From positions 1-64,000 of the forward strand of contig JADNRV010000023.1 of the NCBI GenBank assembly GCA_015499995.1: 64,000 nucleotides of DNA, read 5' to 3'. The notes below the pieces were generated by a model that made no database searches, was not told the origin of the DNA, and was given only the letters and a program-made list of their open reading frames with translations. This document shows positions 11,101 through 22,561 of this stretch, one piece after another. The translations under genes and the position numbers were made by a program. Origin of the DNA: Flammula alnicola (taxonomy: Eukaryota; Basidiomycota; Agaricomycetes; Agaricales; Strophariaceae). Within the stretch, counting starts at the first letter, position 1. Each line of letters starts with the position of its first letter.

Positions 11101-12330
11101 CTCGATAATCTCACCTTCGTCCCAACTCGTAAGGGGTCGCTTGGAGCCCAACGCTTCCTCGAGCCTAGCTCGTTGATGACGGGATTCGCATCGACCCCAG
11201 TCGGTTCTGCCAGTCCTTCTATCAAGAGCACCGTAGCTCTCTTGGACGAGTTTCTGGCGCGCTTGATGAATACGCGGGTCATCGGAGGGCAACAAGAAAG
11301 CATCCAAAGTCGAAGATGCCGGGCGTTTCAGCTTCGAAGTCACCCACTCCTTCCATGTTTTGGGTATGCCAGAGCCCTTCTTATTTACAGCGACGAGGTA
11401 CACCCTCGTCCGCGTATGAGGGATGTAGTAGGCCTTCGTATCCACTCGACAAAACTCCGCGCTGTAACCGTTTTTCTCGAAATACTCCTTGACTCTCTCC
11501 CAAGGCGCCGAGCAGACGTTCTCGAGAATGACCAACGGAGGTCGATGGTTTGTGACCCAGGACATCATGCCGCGGAAGGTGCGACCGGATTCTCCATTCG
11601 CATCTATGTCTTGCTTTTGGGTATTGAGGTTAGAATAATCGACACAGGAAGTGCCGGCAATCAAGATGTCGACATCGCCAGGAACTGCAGCCAGGGATCC
11701 GTAAGCGGTGTGGCTGCGAGGAGCATTGCATCAGAAAAGAGGATAACTCAGAAATAGGGACACGTACGCCTCTGGATCTCCTAGTTCGCAAACGTCGCGG
11801 AACAGGAGTGGGGGATGGAAATTACGCTCAATGTATGCCTGCTTGAACGGTTCAATTTCGCACGAAAATACGTGTTCGATGTCAAAATTAATGTTGTGTT
11901 GTTCGAAGATTGCCTTCTGGATGAGTTCTAAGGCAAGAAGAGGCGACTCGGTACCAGAGCACATAGTCGCTACGCGTAACTTTCGACCAGTTACGTGTTC
12001 CGCGACCTCCTTAATTTCTGGAATATGGCTGACGAGGTCGTCAAAAATGGCGGGAATATCACTGATGGGAGGGAGATCGGAGGCATCTGGGGCGGAGGAC
12101 TTGGCGACTTTCTTCCTGGCCGTGTTTGACGCGTCCATGTCTACGTCTGACGATTGGTCTGCAGCCATCGAGACATCATCTTCAACCTCTTCTGGTTGGG
12201 TCTCGTTCGCCGTTTCTGCGTCGCCATCGGTGTCCTCGACCTTCGCGGCTTTTGTCTTAGACCCGGCGAAGAAAGATGTGAGGGTTCTTTGGCCCTGGGG
12301 TCGTGATTTGGAGGACTTTTCTTTCGTCAT
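5138..12330 (-). CDS. DNMT5: DNMT5-type ATP-dependent cytosine-5 DNA methyltransferase (DNMT-RING-SNF2)
   Basis: About ten exons encode about 2,225 residues. Order of parts: a PIP box at residues 14-21 (QRTLTSFF); an acidic disordered stretch; a C5 methyltransferase from residue about 117, with motif I RVATMCSGTESP, motif IV region AGTSCVDYSNLN, motif VI VILENV, motif VIII RTRVYLVAV and motif X AGNAMSTTVVG; a cysteine cluster CSCEGR, CKDCGSSFCKKCGG; a SNF2 ATPase with Walker A ADQVGYGKT, motif II VVVDEYTY and motif III WVLSGTPP; a RING finger CPGCERKS then SSCGHMGCLPC; and helicase motifs V-VI QAVGRLVRYGQTKHVTVW. This is the DNMT5 architecture, known in Cryptococcus as an ATP-dependent maintenance methyltransferase. 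A basic/acidic low-complexity insert of about 270 residues lies between ATPase motifs I and II. The start at 12330 was chosen over an ATG at 12414 because the latter adds an unrelated leader. One apparent missing base near 6744 breaks the frame after AVERFH. Divergent from DPP1. Confidence 0.9.
9327..9360. repeat. Two-copy 17-base tandem repeat inside a DNMT5 intron
   Basis: GCTAGTAGAAATTAATC occurs twice in perfect tandem at 9327-9343 and 9344-9360, within the intron spanning about 9302-9367 of DNMT5. It lies close to the 5' splice site of that intron on the minus strand. Confidence 0.85.
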
Positions 12331-12592
12331 TCTTGAGGGAAGGAAAGGGAAGTGAGTTAGTAAAGCAAGTAGCAAAGTGTGGGAAAAGCACGATCGGTAA
12401 ACGCGAACAGTCACAAAGTAGTCACGCCTTGCTCAGCTTGCCGAACCAGTTTGACTCATTTGCAAGTTGTAAGCGAGCGCATCACTGTTATGCCGCAGTT
12501 GGCAGCCATGATGGGCAGAAGAATATTATCCTGTCCATGACTGTACTGGCTCCTTTGCTGCTTCTCACAGCCTTGACCCTCAATCCATTGGC
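12331..12592. promoter_or_regulatory. Shared divergent promoter of DNMT5 and DPP1
   Basis: 262 bases separate the two divergent start codons, so both promoters must lie here. I cannot identify a specific element. Confidence 0.5.
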
Positions 12593-13826
12593 ATGTCGAA
12601 CCTCCGGCCTACCATAGACCGCTACTTTGGTCCTAGTGCATTTGAATGGTTTGATAGATCATACTTTACAGACTGGTACGCTGCTTAGGCTTTGTAGGCA
12701 AGCGCTAATCTCCAACTTTCCGTAAAATTATTAGGACTATAGTCGGTGTGCTATGGGTACTGACGGGAGTAGTCCATGCCTCTCCCGTCTTCCAGCGTGA
12801 ATTCGACCTTCATGATCCAGAAATTAGTCACCCCCAGAATGAAGACCAGTGCGTGAGCCTATAGCTAGTGTCTCTGACTACCAACGCTTTTTCCGATTGT
12901 AGAATTTCAGCATTTCTGAACGATACGATTGCTCTATTCGGGCCATTGGTTGTCATCGCAGTGATTGGGTGTGTCCAGCGTTCACTCTTTATAATTCACC
13001 ATGGGGCTATAGGCATATGTGCTACCCGGTATGTCGTTCTCGAACTCCTCATTAGACGCCTATCTCAAATTGAAAAAGAGGCCTTACGGAACTCGTCACA
13101 GAAACCTTGAAGCACAGCGTTGGTCAGGCTTTTCCGAATTCCATCCTTTGTAGACTCTCATTCTTGTCCACTGTCACTTAGGTCGACTGCGTCCCGACTT
13201 CCTTGCCAGGTGCAAGTGGGATGAAGTCATCGAGCAGTGCACTGGGTGTGTATTTTATACTTATTTCTTCCAAATTATGTACCACCCATTGCTAATAAAT
13301 GCCCTCAATTAGGAAACTTTCAACCATCACCAATGGGCGGAAATCGTTTCCATCGGGTCACTCGTCTACAGCCTTCTCTGGCATGGTGTTTCTATCACTT
13401 TTCATAGCCGGTCAGACAGCGGCATGGTGCTTTAGTGTACCAAAATCTCCAGGCAGCCTACGTGCAAGTCGGATGGTCGCGTTCGTTCTCACCCTTTTTC
13501 CTATATTCTGGGCGACCCATGTCGCAATAACACGACTTCAGGATTATGTCAGTGATTTTTCCCGTATTTTTTTTGATACTGAACAATACTCGCAACAGCG
13601 ACACCACAAGGAGGATGTTATCGTTGGCAGCTTCATTGGGATTGTCTGTGCCTTGCTATGCTATCTCATTTTCTGGCCGAATCCTTTCTCCCGCAGCACT
13701 TTCCACCTCGACGTACACGGACAACCACGCTTATTATACACGGATGGAGAATACGTTAGGACGAGGGCTACTGATTTCGAACTGGCTAGGGGTGCATCAA
13801 TAGAAGAGGATGCGAATGCTGTGTAA
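12593..13826 (+). CDS. DPP1: PAP2-family lipid phosphatase (DPP1/LPP type)
   Basis: About six exons. Exon 1 gives MSNLRPTIDRYFG. Exon 2 has a first membrane segment and QREFDLHDPEISHP, typical of fungal diacylglycerol pyrophosphate phosphatase. Later exons carry the phosphatase signature: motif 1 region CGRLRPDFLARC (13182-13230), motif 2 FPSGHSS near 13340, and motif 3 ATHVAITRLQDY followed after a splice by RHHKEDVIVG. Hydrophobic segments lie between motifs. It dephosphorylates diacylglycerol pyrophosphate, phosphatidate and related lipids at a vacuolar or Golgi membrane. The motif 3 intron falls between DY and RHHKED (13552-13602). Ends GCTGTGTAA. Convergent with the CID gene 60 bases away. 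Confidence 0.85.
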
Positions 13827-13885
13827 AGTTGTAAACAGGGAAGAACGAAGAAAATGACGCGGTATAAGTTATAAATATCGAAATG

Positions 13886-16466
13886 CTATGAAACGTCCAT
13901 CGGTGTACCGCGTACGAATACCCACTTATCCCCGACCCTTTGCATGCGACCTCCGGCACTCGATCCAGTTGGACCGTGATCATCCGTTGGGCTACGTATT
14001 TGACCTCCGTTTACCGTGTTGTTATATTGCTTTTCGTTGGAAGCTGATCCCTCTCCAAGTACTACAGCGTCTGTCGCTTGACTGTGATCGTCATAACCCC
14101 AGCTATCTTCCTGCATGGTTCGGCCATTGCCGTACATCGTTCCGCCTCGTCCTCCACCAAAGCCTCCTTTATCCCTTCCCCTTCCCCTGCCCCTGCCTGT
14201 TGGTGGTAGAACTGAACTTTTTGTAAAATCTTGATTGGACAGTGAGGCATTTGGCGCTGGTTGCGCGCTCCCAGAAGTCATGACGAACTGCATGAGTTCT
14301 TCAGTCGATGGGAGGTACCCATGGGTAACCTGCCACATTTTTCCTAATGCTTCCCACGCAGCTGGAGAGGTGTAATCAAACAGCGAAGAATTGAAATTCT
14401 CCATTCCTAGTCCAATTGCCGTTGAATTTGTGACTAGTGGTGCACTAGCAGGCTTCGTGGAAGATGTATTCGCAGTTACCAACGATGATACAGAATTTGA
14501 GTCATGATTAGAGTCGTGATTAGTTGTGGCTGCGAGAGGGGATCGAGAATTTCTGAGTGGTTCCGAATGGGTTGGGGATTTTGGCGCGGAAGGTGGTGAT
14601 TTGTCGTTGGCTACTGAAGGTGATCTGGGTGATTCGGGTCGAATATCTCTGCCAAACTCGTCCTTGCCAGGTTCGTTTTCCCGTCTGGCAGCATTGGCCG
14701 GCTGCCAAGAGGGTGGCGACGCTGCTGATGGTCTCCGAGGTGGGCTAGAATACCTAGAACCTTTCCTGCCAGCGTATCTACTTGGAGGACTTCTAGATCG
14801 GCTTCGACCTCCTCTGCCCGTGCGGGGAGGAGACTGATCTCTGTCTGTCTCTTTATAATGGTCACGGTCACGAGGATCCCAGGCGCGTCCGAATCTATCA
14901 CCTCGGCCTCGATTTCGAAAGCCTCCTCTATATCTTCCTCTCATGTTGTCTTGTTCGTCAAAAAGAGGATCTGGACGAGTCTTGCTTTCGGGACTACGGT
15001 ACCCGCTATATCTTTGTTCGCTCTCGACCATCACGCGAGGCTCACTTCGATAGGACGGCGGTGAGTGCGAACTACCATTAACACCAGAAGATGATGGAAA
15101 TTTCTGGACATTTACAGAATCTGGAGGGGGTAAGAATTGCGGAACAGACGGTACAGAAGCTGCCGTATGGGCTAACTGTTGTATCACAGCCAGTTGAGCG
15201 GCGTCTAACTGAGGAGGAATCCCTATATTTGTCGATGTTTGCCTACATGTACGAGGAGGTATCAGTATGGGAAATATCTCCAAGTGCAGACAGTGATATG
15301 CTTACGGAGTAGATATATTTGCAGTACTAGCTGCAGCTTGGGTTAGCAATGCTAGTAAGGTCGCTTGTGGATCCACCGCTGGAATGGGTGGGCTTCCGGC
15401 AGCAGGCCCTGGGGGTGGACCATAGGGCGCTGGAATTGTCCGTGGATCGACGGTCAAGGTTGATGCATTGGACCGTGGGTCGATGGTCAAGGTTGTTGTA
15501 TTAGAGTCGGGTACTGACACAGCGGGTGTTGATACGTCGGGCACTGATACAAAAACAAACCAGGATATACTTTAGTTATTTTACTCATATGTGGGAGTTG
15601 AAGAGTAGGCAAAACGTTGGATTGCACAAGTAGAGAAATACTTAGCGAATACATAAGAATTGCGATATGCACCTTTTTGGGGTCCCTTCAAGATATCCGA
15701 CAACTGTGACAAGATCGTAGATGGAAAAGTATTTCCCTTTACCCATATATCAAGGATCTTCTTCGTTTTCTCCTAGAGGTAGCAATAAAAGAGTTAGGAC
15801 CGCTTAATAAATGTTATCCCGGCGTGTCGAAGGCGCCTACGCCGCAGAGAATGTTGTCTACGGAGGACGAGTAAGGCCTGAGGTCATTTCGAGGCCGCAA
15901 ACATAGCTCCACTGGTCGAAAGACTAGAGGTCGGTTCCAGGCCAATGTCGAAGGAAGGGTAGACGGAAACATGGCCGGGAAACTAAAGAAAAACTGACCT
16001 TTGACTCCATGGAACCAGATGTAACCATATCTTGAAATAAACCCTCCACGACTCCGCCGACCTTGAAAAGAAATGAAGCCGAGTTGCCTGGTTGGGTAAA
16101 AGCATCGCCTGAGAGGCCATGCTTTGTTGCATGGTGCTTTGCCGCTCTCGAAAGCGCATCGAAAATATAAAGGCTGGACACCTTAGCAGAAGTATTTGGC
16201 AAGCTCTTATGCGTGCGGTACAGAATAGAAACAAGCTGTGTATCATGCTGGATATTCGGACAATCGATGAGCGGAGCATCAGGGAAGAATTAAATTCAAC
16301 GCACCTCCATATTTTTCATGGCGATGTCTGTAAGGTTCGTCATTTTTGACGCAGACAGCCGCTTTGCATTGACGACCTCTTTAAGGATTGCCTCGAACTC
16401 CAGCACTATAAGGATCAGCGTTCCAGGATGGTATACTATCGTGAAACTCACCTCCGGTAGTGACAT
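13886..16466 (-). CDS. CID-domain protein with SR/RGG-rich tail (Nrd1/Seb1/SCAF-like)
   Basis: The N-terminal exons encode a complete RNA polymerase II CTD-interacting domain: EFEAILKEVVNAKRLSASKM, then HKSLPNTSAKVSSLYIFDAL, SFLFKVGGVVEGLFQDMV and EKTKKILDIWVKGNTFP. This is the CID signature of Nrd1, Seb1 and SCAF4/8, which read the phosphorylated CTD during termination and RNA processing. The rest is disordered: Pro/Ala-rich with repeated LT-V/I-DPR units (about 15420-15510), an RS-rich stretch (GGRSRSRSPPSRY, about 14760-14860) and an RGG/GRGRGRGR stretch near 14160-14200, ending GDKWVFVRGTPMDVS. I see no RRM, unlike Seb1 and Nrd1. Start at 16466 is joined by a short first exon; the acceptor there is ambiguous. 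About 760 residues. Confidence 0.75.
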
Positions 16467-16750
16467 GATGATAATGTCCAGAACGGAGCCAGCTCAGTGG
16501 CAGGAAGTATGTATAGGAATCGAGGAAGACGACGAGAAGGTACTTGTTGAATGAGAAAAGGAGGATATGATTATTTGCGCGTGTTGGCGGAGCGTCCGTT
16601 GATCCTGGTCTGTGCACTGTGTCACGGCCTGCCGATCATGATCTCAAATAAACTTCATTGAAAGTCGCTCGCAATTTCGCATCGCGGGATTCTCTACATT
16701 CGATACTGTAGGCCGACTTCTGACAGAGCAGCGTGTTGCTTTTTTAGTGA
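16467..16750. promoter_or_regulatory. Shared divergent promoter of the CID gene and PET117
   Basis: 284 bases between divergent start codons. No specific element identified. Confidence 0.4.
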
Positions 16751-17054
16751 ATGGCGACCAGGAGGGCTACAGCACCCTTTTTGGCGCTATCCTCTTTTCT
16801 ACGCTAACTATCTTCGCCGTTCACTTCAACAGCAGCAAGAACGCGATGTGAGCGGTCATTCTGTCTCCTTCGAAGTGACTTCTAAACCAACATCTCAATA
16901 GACGATGTATAAAGGAGTCTTGCGAGATGACGAACGGCGGCGCGAGAAAATGAAACAGAGAGAGGAAGATCTTCGTGCGTCCCAAAAGAAACGAGAACTG
17001 TACGAACGTGTTCAGAGCGTCGACAGGCCGCCCGCTCCATCTAATATCGATTGA
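16751..17054 (+). CDS. PET117: Cytochrome c oxidase assembly protein PET117 (frame-disrupted in this sequence)
   Basis: The second exon, after an intron from about 16847 to 16901 (GTGAGC to CAATAG), reads TMYKGVLRDDERRREKMKQR, the core signature of Pet117. This small mitochondrial inner-membrane protein acts in heme A synthesis and complex IV assembly. The first exon carries the expected membrane segment GAILFSTLTIFAVHF and then QQQQERD, but in two different frames, and the start codon (ATG 16751, MATRRATAP) is in the third. Each junction reads as one missing base, in CCCTTTTT at 16776-16783 and near CTTCAAC at 16824-16830. Because motif content and order are intact, sequencing loss is more likely than a pseudogene. 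Confidence 0.7.
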
Positions 17055-18136
17055 CGCTTACTTTCGGAATGTCAGTCCCCTCACAGTATTAAATAACAAT
17101 TGAATCTGAATAGAACAATTCAGGGGTGTTGATGTACTATACCGTTTATATTTTGTGGCAACATCCTAGACAACTTTGCTGCTCTTCAATATTAATGCCC
17201 CTTACCCCAACTCTCATCGGAAGACGGTATAAAGGCGCTCCTTTATTCATTCATATCGCTAACAACTCATAAATATTAATTCTCCAATACGAAGATATGT
17301 GAAGGTGGGATCTCGGAGGACTTTCCAACCATAAAAGTTTCTAACCCAATTGTCATTTCAGGTTGCTAGGAAAAAATGTCTCCAAGGAAATCAAGGGCAT
17401 TAAAGAGTGTCTCTGATTGGGCTCGAAATTCCAGCGTAACTGGAATTTTTTGCTGTAAGAATTTGTCATTGAAAAGTTCGCAATCGTTCAGAGCTGACTA
17501 TCCTCCAAGCATATAATTTCCGCCTGCAAAATAATCTGTCTAACTTTAATATCTCTCCGCCTTCAGCACCAGCCGAGTTTCTGGTTGGAATATCTTTACT
17601 GGATTCCGAATCCAATTTGAGGCTCCTGCCTCAGCAAAGGGCATTTACTCCGGCGTGGCACATCCAAATTTTAACAGTATAAAGCTTCATAAATTCTTTT
17701 TTATTCTGTACAAGGATTGTGTCCTTACGTCTAACCTTGCTCTAACTATCAGTTGACATTCTGATTTAGGTTTAACGTTACTGGATATACTTTCGTCTTG
17801 AAAGTTGAGACGGTGGCGCACATTTCGGCATCGAGCCTAATTTGATCCGCCAATTGCGATCATTGTTTGTATTCCCCCTCTGTTCCAAACTTTGACAGCG
17901 AACCAATCATCGTCACCGCCAACATTTTTCTTCTTCGATCTGGTTGGTGAATACGAAGTGTGTACCAAGTGTACAGGCGAAAGAGGTCACAGGTCTATAT
18001 GTGCGTAGCTTTATAATGTCAATCACATATCTCTCTAACAGACATTTAGACCCAGCGATTAGAGCTTAGAGGCAACATTATTTTATACCAACCCCAGGCC
18101 TACTCTGCAACTTCTGCGTCTTCCAATCCCCCAGGA
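17055..18136. other. Intergenic, about 1.1 kb
   Basis: AT-rich, no ORF of note, no RNA gene or repeat recognised. Contains the 3' UTR of PET117 and the promoter of the F-box gene at 18137. Confidence 0.5.
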
Positions 18137-19733
18137 ATGCATTCAGCTCTGCTGATAGATGAGATATTACGACAGATTTTTTATTTCTCCTCAGAAAATG
18201 ACCGATCGTCTCTCGTTTCTGCAGCTCGCGCCTGCAAAGCTTGGAAGGATCCTGCCCTAGATTTTATTTGGGATCGTCTTTTTTCCTTTGGACCATTACT
18301 CCTTCTACTACCAAGTGTCTCTGTAATAAATGGCGAATATGTATGTTTTTTTCTCGATTGCAAGATCTTCGAGATACTGACAATATTCTCAGGTGTTCTT
18401 AAATCAAACTTCCAACGATGATTTGGGCACATTCCATTCATACGCTCAACGTGTCAAGCATGTCAGTCACCGACAGGAAATCAAGATACATCCAAGCGTT
18501 GGAGTATTCTCGCCTTTTTCGTATACGTGGAAGACCGCCCTACCCAACCTTGCAACAGCCCATATTTCCATCCCTAGATGCACAGCCCTTTTGATGCCTT
18601 TAAATTTATCGCCGGCCCTTCGCCACCTTGATATCGACCTGGGCTTCAAAGCCACTTCGTCTTTTATGGACACCACACTATGTGAATACCTCGAACAAGT
18701 CAATGCTTGTTGCCCAGAACTTCGGCGTATCAGCCTTCGCGGCCTGGCGTCGAAACGCTTAAACCGCATCATTTCCAGCATGCGTCTCCTCCATTCCCTT
18801 TCCCTTCGACTTGGTCATTCCTTGTTGCCCGAGACGTTCATGGCTGTCATCGGCTTTCCTCACCTCCTAGATCTCGAAATACATGCAGGACATATAGAAT
18901 ATACCAACTTAGACGACATTCACGTACCTCAAGATTATACAACCTTACCTTCGCTAAGCAAATTGCACATCCGCGCCAAGACCCCCACCATAGAGAATAT
19001 CCTACACCATATTCAACCTAATACTCTTCAACATCTGCATATAGAATTGGACGACATCTCTCCATCTACCACATCGTGGGATACCATTTTTGTATCTATC
19101 TCCAACAAAACTGGGAATACCCTCCGCCATCTTGCTTTGGAACATCACTTCGAAATCCCTGAGCCAATTTCATCTATTCCTTCGGATACAAACCAAACTT
19201 CCCAAATTACGCCGAGCCATATTACCCCATGCGTGCCCATCGAAACCATGCAAGGTTTGCGTGGCCTCAAGCATCTTCGCCACTTCTCTTGCGACTTCAC
19301 ACTTCCACCTGCCATGAGCAATCAGGATATCGGGAAGCTGGTGACTTGGTGGCCAGACCTTGAGCATCTTGATTTGGGATGTGGGCTCCAAACCGACGAA
19401 TTTCCAGTTGTCGGATCCTCGCAGATGACCATATCTGCTCTTGCTTTATTCGCCACGAGGTTACCGAAGCTCAGAAAGTTGATTTTACCTTTGATAATCG
19501 ACGACTTGCAAGTTCTTCCACCTGCCGCCCAGAATACGATTGCCAGCCAAGTGCAAAGTCTCACTGTTGCACAACTTGAAACATCGAATCCTATGGAACT
19601 TGTCCGATATCTACACCAGTTGTTCCCATTCCTGCAGGATTTGGAAGGCCCCTGCGAAGATAGTCAGGTCTGGACAGACACAAAAGATGCTTTGCGAAGT
19701 ATCGTCCACAAGACTTGCGCCAAGCTCGGATAG
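18137..19733 (+). CDS. F-box/LRR-type protein of unknown substrate
   Basis: Two exons (18137-18340 and 18393-19733, intron GTATGT to CTCAG) encode about 514 residues. The N terminus LLIDEILRQIFYFSSENDRSSLVSAARACKAWKDPALDFIW is a canonical Agaricomycete F-box. The body has irregular leucine-rich repeats such as LRHLDIDLGF, LRRISLRGLAS, LHSLSLRLG, LKHLRHFSCDF and LEHLDLGCG. This is the expanded mushroom F-box family of presumed SCF ubiquitin-ligase adaptors. The target is unknown. Gene order gives no hint of partners. Confidence 0.85.
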
Positions 19734-20180
19734 GTTTATGACACTTTCCACCTTTGACTTGTTCTTAGACAGTAGACTGCACACATTATAATACCTTCTA
19801 TCTAGACTTAGACTTTCCAGATATCGCTTATTGACCTCTATAGATCCTGTAGACTATATATTCCACACCTGTAAAATGACGAACCCTCCTTAGTTCTATC
19901 CGTATCTACCATAATATATTTTAATATTATTTCGATTGACTTCAACGACTTGGTCCTCGATGCATTGATTCAGGACATCAGAATAATATACCGATGCTCA
20001 GTTTTTACATACTCACAATGCCCTCTTAGGCTAAAGGTAGACAGCTCTCAAAGAAATTGATAATAAGGTGATGGCTGTTTGAAGCATATATCATTGATTC
20101 GTAACCATACAACATATCAGAGCAAGAAGGCATGGTCAACCCAACAATCTACAGCCAAGTTAACATCGAAAGGATGTCAT
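19734..20180. other. Convergent intergenic region, 447 bases
   Basis: 3' UTRs of the F-box gene and UBI3. No additional feature recognised. Confidence 0.5.
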
Positions 20181-21157
<977 letters not shown>

Positions 21158-22561
21158 ATGGTCACCGACGAAGATGCACAAATGTTGGATGCAGAATTTC
21201 CATCTTCTATCGCAAAGGGCAAAGCCAAGGCTACCCAGCACGACCATCCTATCGATAACGACAGTTTGCCATGGTACCTATTATTTCTTCCTGGAGCGTG
21301 TCATGCGCCTTATTTCACTTTAAAAGGGTTGAGAAATACAGACCAATCCAACTGGATGATGTAGTATCGCACAAAGATATCATTACAACCAGTGAGTCGC
21401 GTGTTTTCGTCTCGTTCATCTCCCTAACGTGCCACCAGTTGAAAGGTTCATTGAGAAGAACAGACTTCCTCACTTGCTGTTTTATGGGCCTCCTGGAACA
21501 GGAAAGACATCAACGATCCTTGCGGTGGCCCGGCGCATCTATGGCGCAGATTATCGGAAACAAATTCTTGAGGTACCTTCTCCGCCTTTGCTTGTGTCCA
21601 TGAGCTCCATGATGGATCTTGCCTCTTATTTCAGCTCAATGCCTCTGACGAACGTGGTATTGATGTTGTTCGTGAACAAGTCAAGCAATTTGCGGAAACA
21701 AGGACTCTGTTCTCCAAAGGTTTCAAGCTCATCATCCTGGACGAAGCCGACATGATGACCCAGCAAGCGCAAGCCGCCCTTCGTCGCGTTATCGAACAAT
21801 ATACCAAGAATGTCCGCTTTTGCATCATCTGCAATTATGTCAACAAAATTACGCCAGCTATTCAAAGTCGATGCACGCGTTTCAGGTTCTCGCCTTTGCC
21901 AATAGCACAAGTTGAGAAACGATTAGCTACAGTGGTAGAAGCAGAAGGGTAACCTATACTCTTTTCTTCTCCTCTTTCTGCTAACTCTGTGCTATTTTAT
22001 CCAGTGTCAGTTTAACAAGTGATGGCAAAAAAGCTCTTTTAAAGCTTTCTAGAGGCGACATGAGACGAGCTCTCAACGTTTTGCAAGCTTGCCATGCCGC
22101 GTACGATATTGTCGGGGAAACAGAAATCTACAACTGTACTGGAAGTCCACATCCCTCTGATATTGAAGCCATCATCAATTCAATGCTCTCGGACGAATTT
22201 ACAACTTCATACCAAAGTGAGTTTCAGTTTCAGTCTATGGTTATTAATTTTTCACGACCCACGTCGAGCAGTGATATCTAAACTCAAAACGGAACGAGGT
22301 CTGGCCCTCCAAGATCTTCTAACTGGCGCATATGAGTACCTGGAAACCGTCGAACTCAAACCTCACGCAAGAATCTATCTCCTCGACCATTTGGCCACCA
22401 CAGAGTGAGCTCACACTTATTTTTCTTCGTGTCTATACCGTTGATGTTAATGGCATATGTTAAGGCACCGGTTAGCATCGGGCGGCAGTGAAAAGATGCA
22501 ATTGACGGCCTTACTCGGCGCCTTTAAGAATGCCATCGAATTATCCACCAAGGCGGCCTAG
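21158..22561 (+). CDS. RFC3: Replication factor C subunit 3 (human RFC5 ortholog)
   Basis: Seven or eight exons encode about 350 residues of an AAA+ clamp-loader subunit. Visible motifs: VEKYRP (about 21325), Walker [35 protein letters not shown], Walker [11 protein letters not shown], the SRC motif [11 protein letters not shown], then the RFC-box VIII region [12 protein letters not shown]. The C-terminal collar has [13 protein letters not shown], specific to the Rfc3/human RFC5 branch, and ends [16 protein letters not shown] loads PCNA onto primer-template DNA. The start MVTDEDAQM is the first Met in frame. The frame is intact throughout. Confidence 0.93.
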
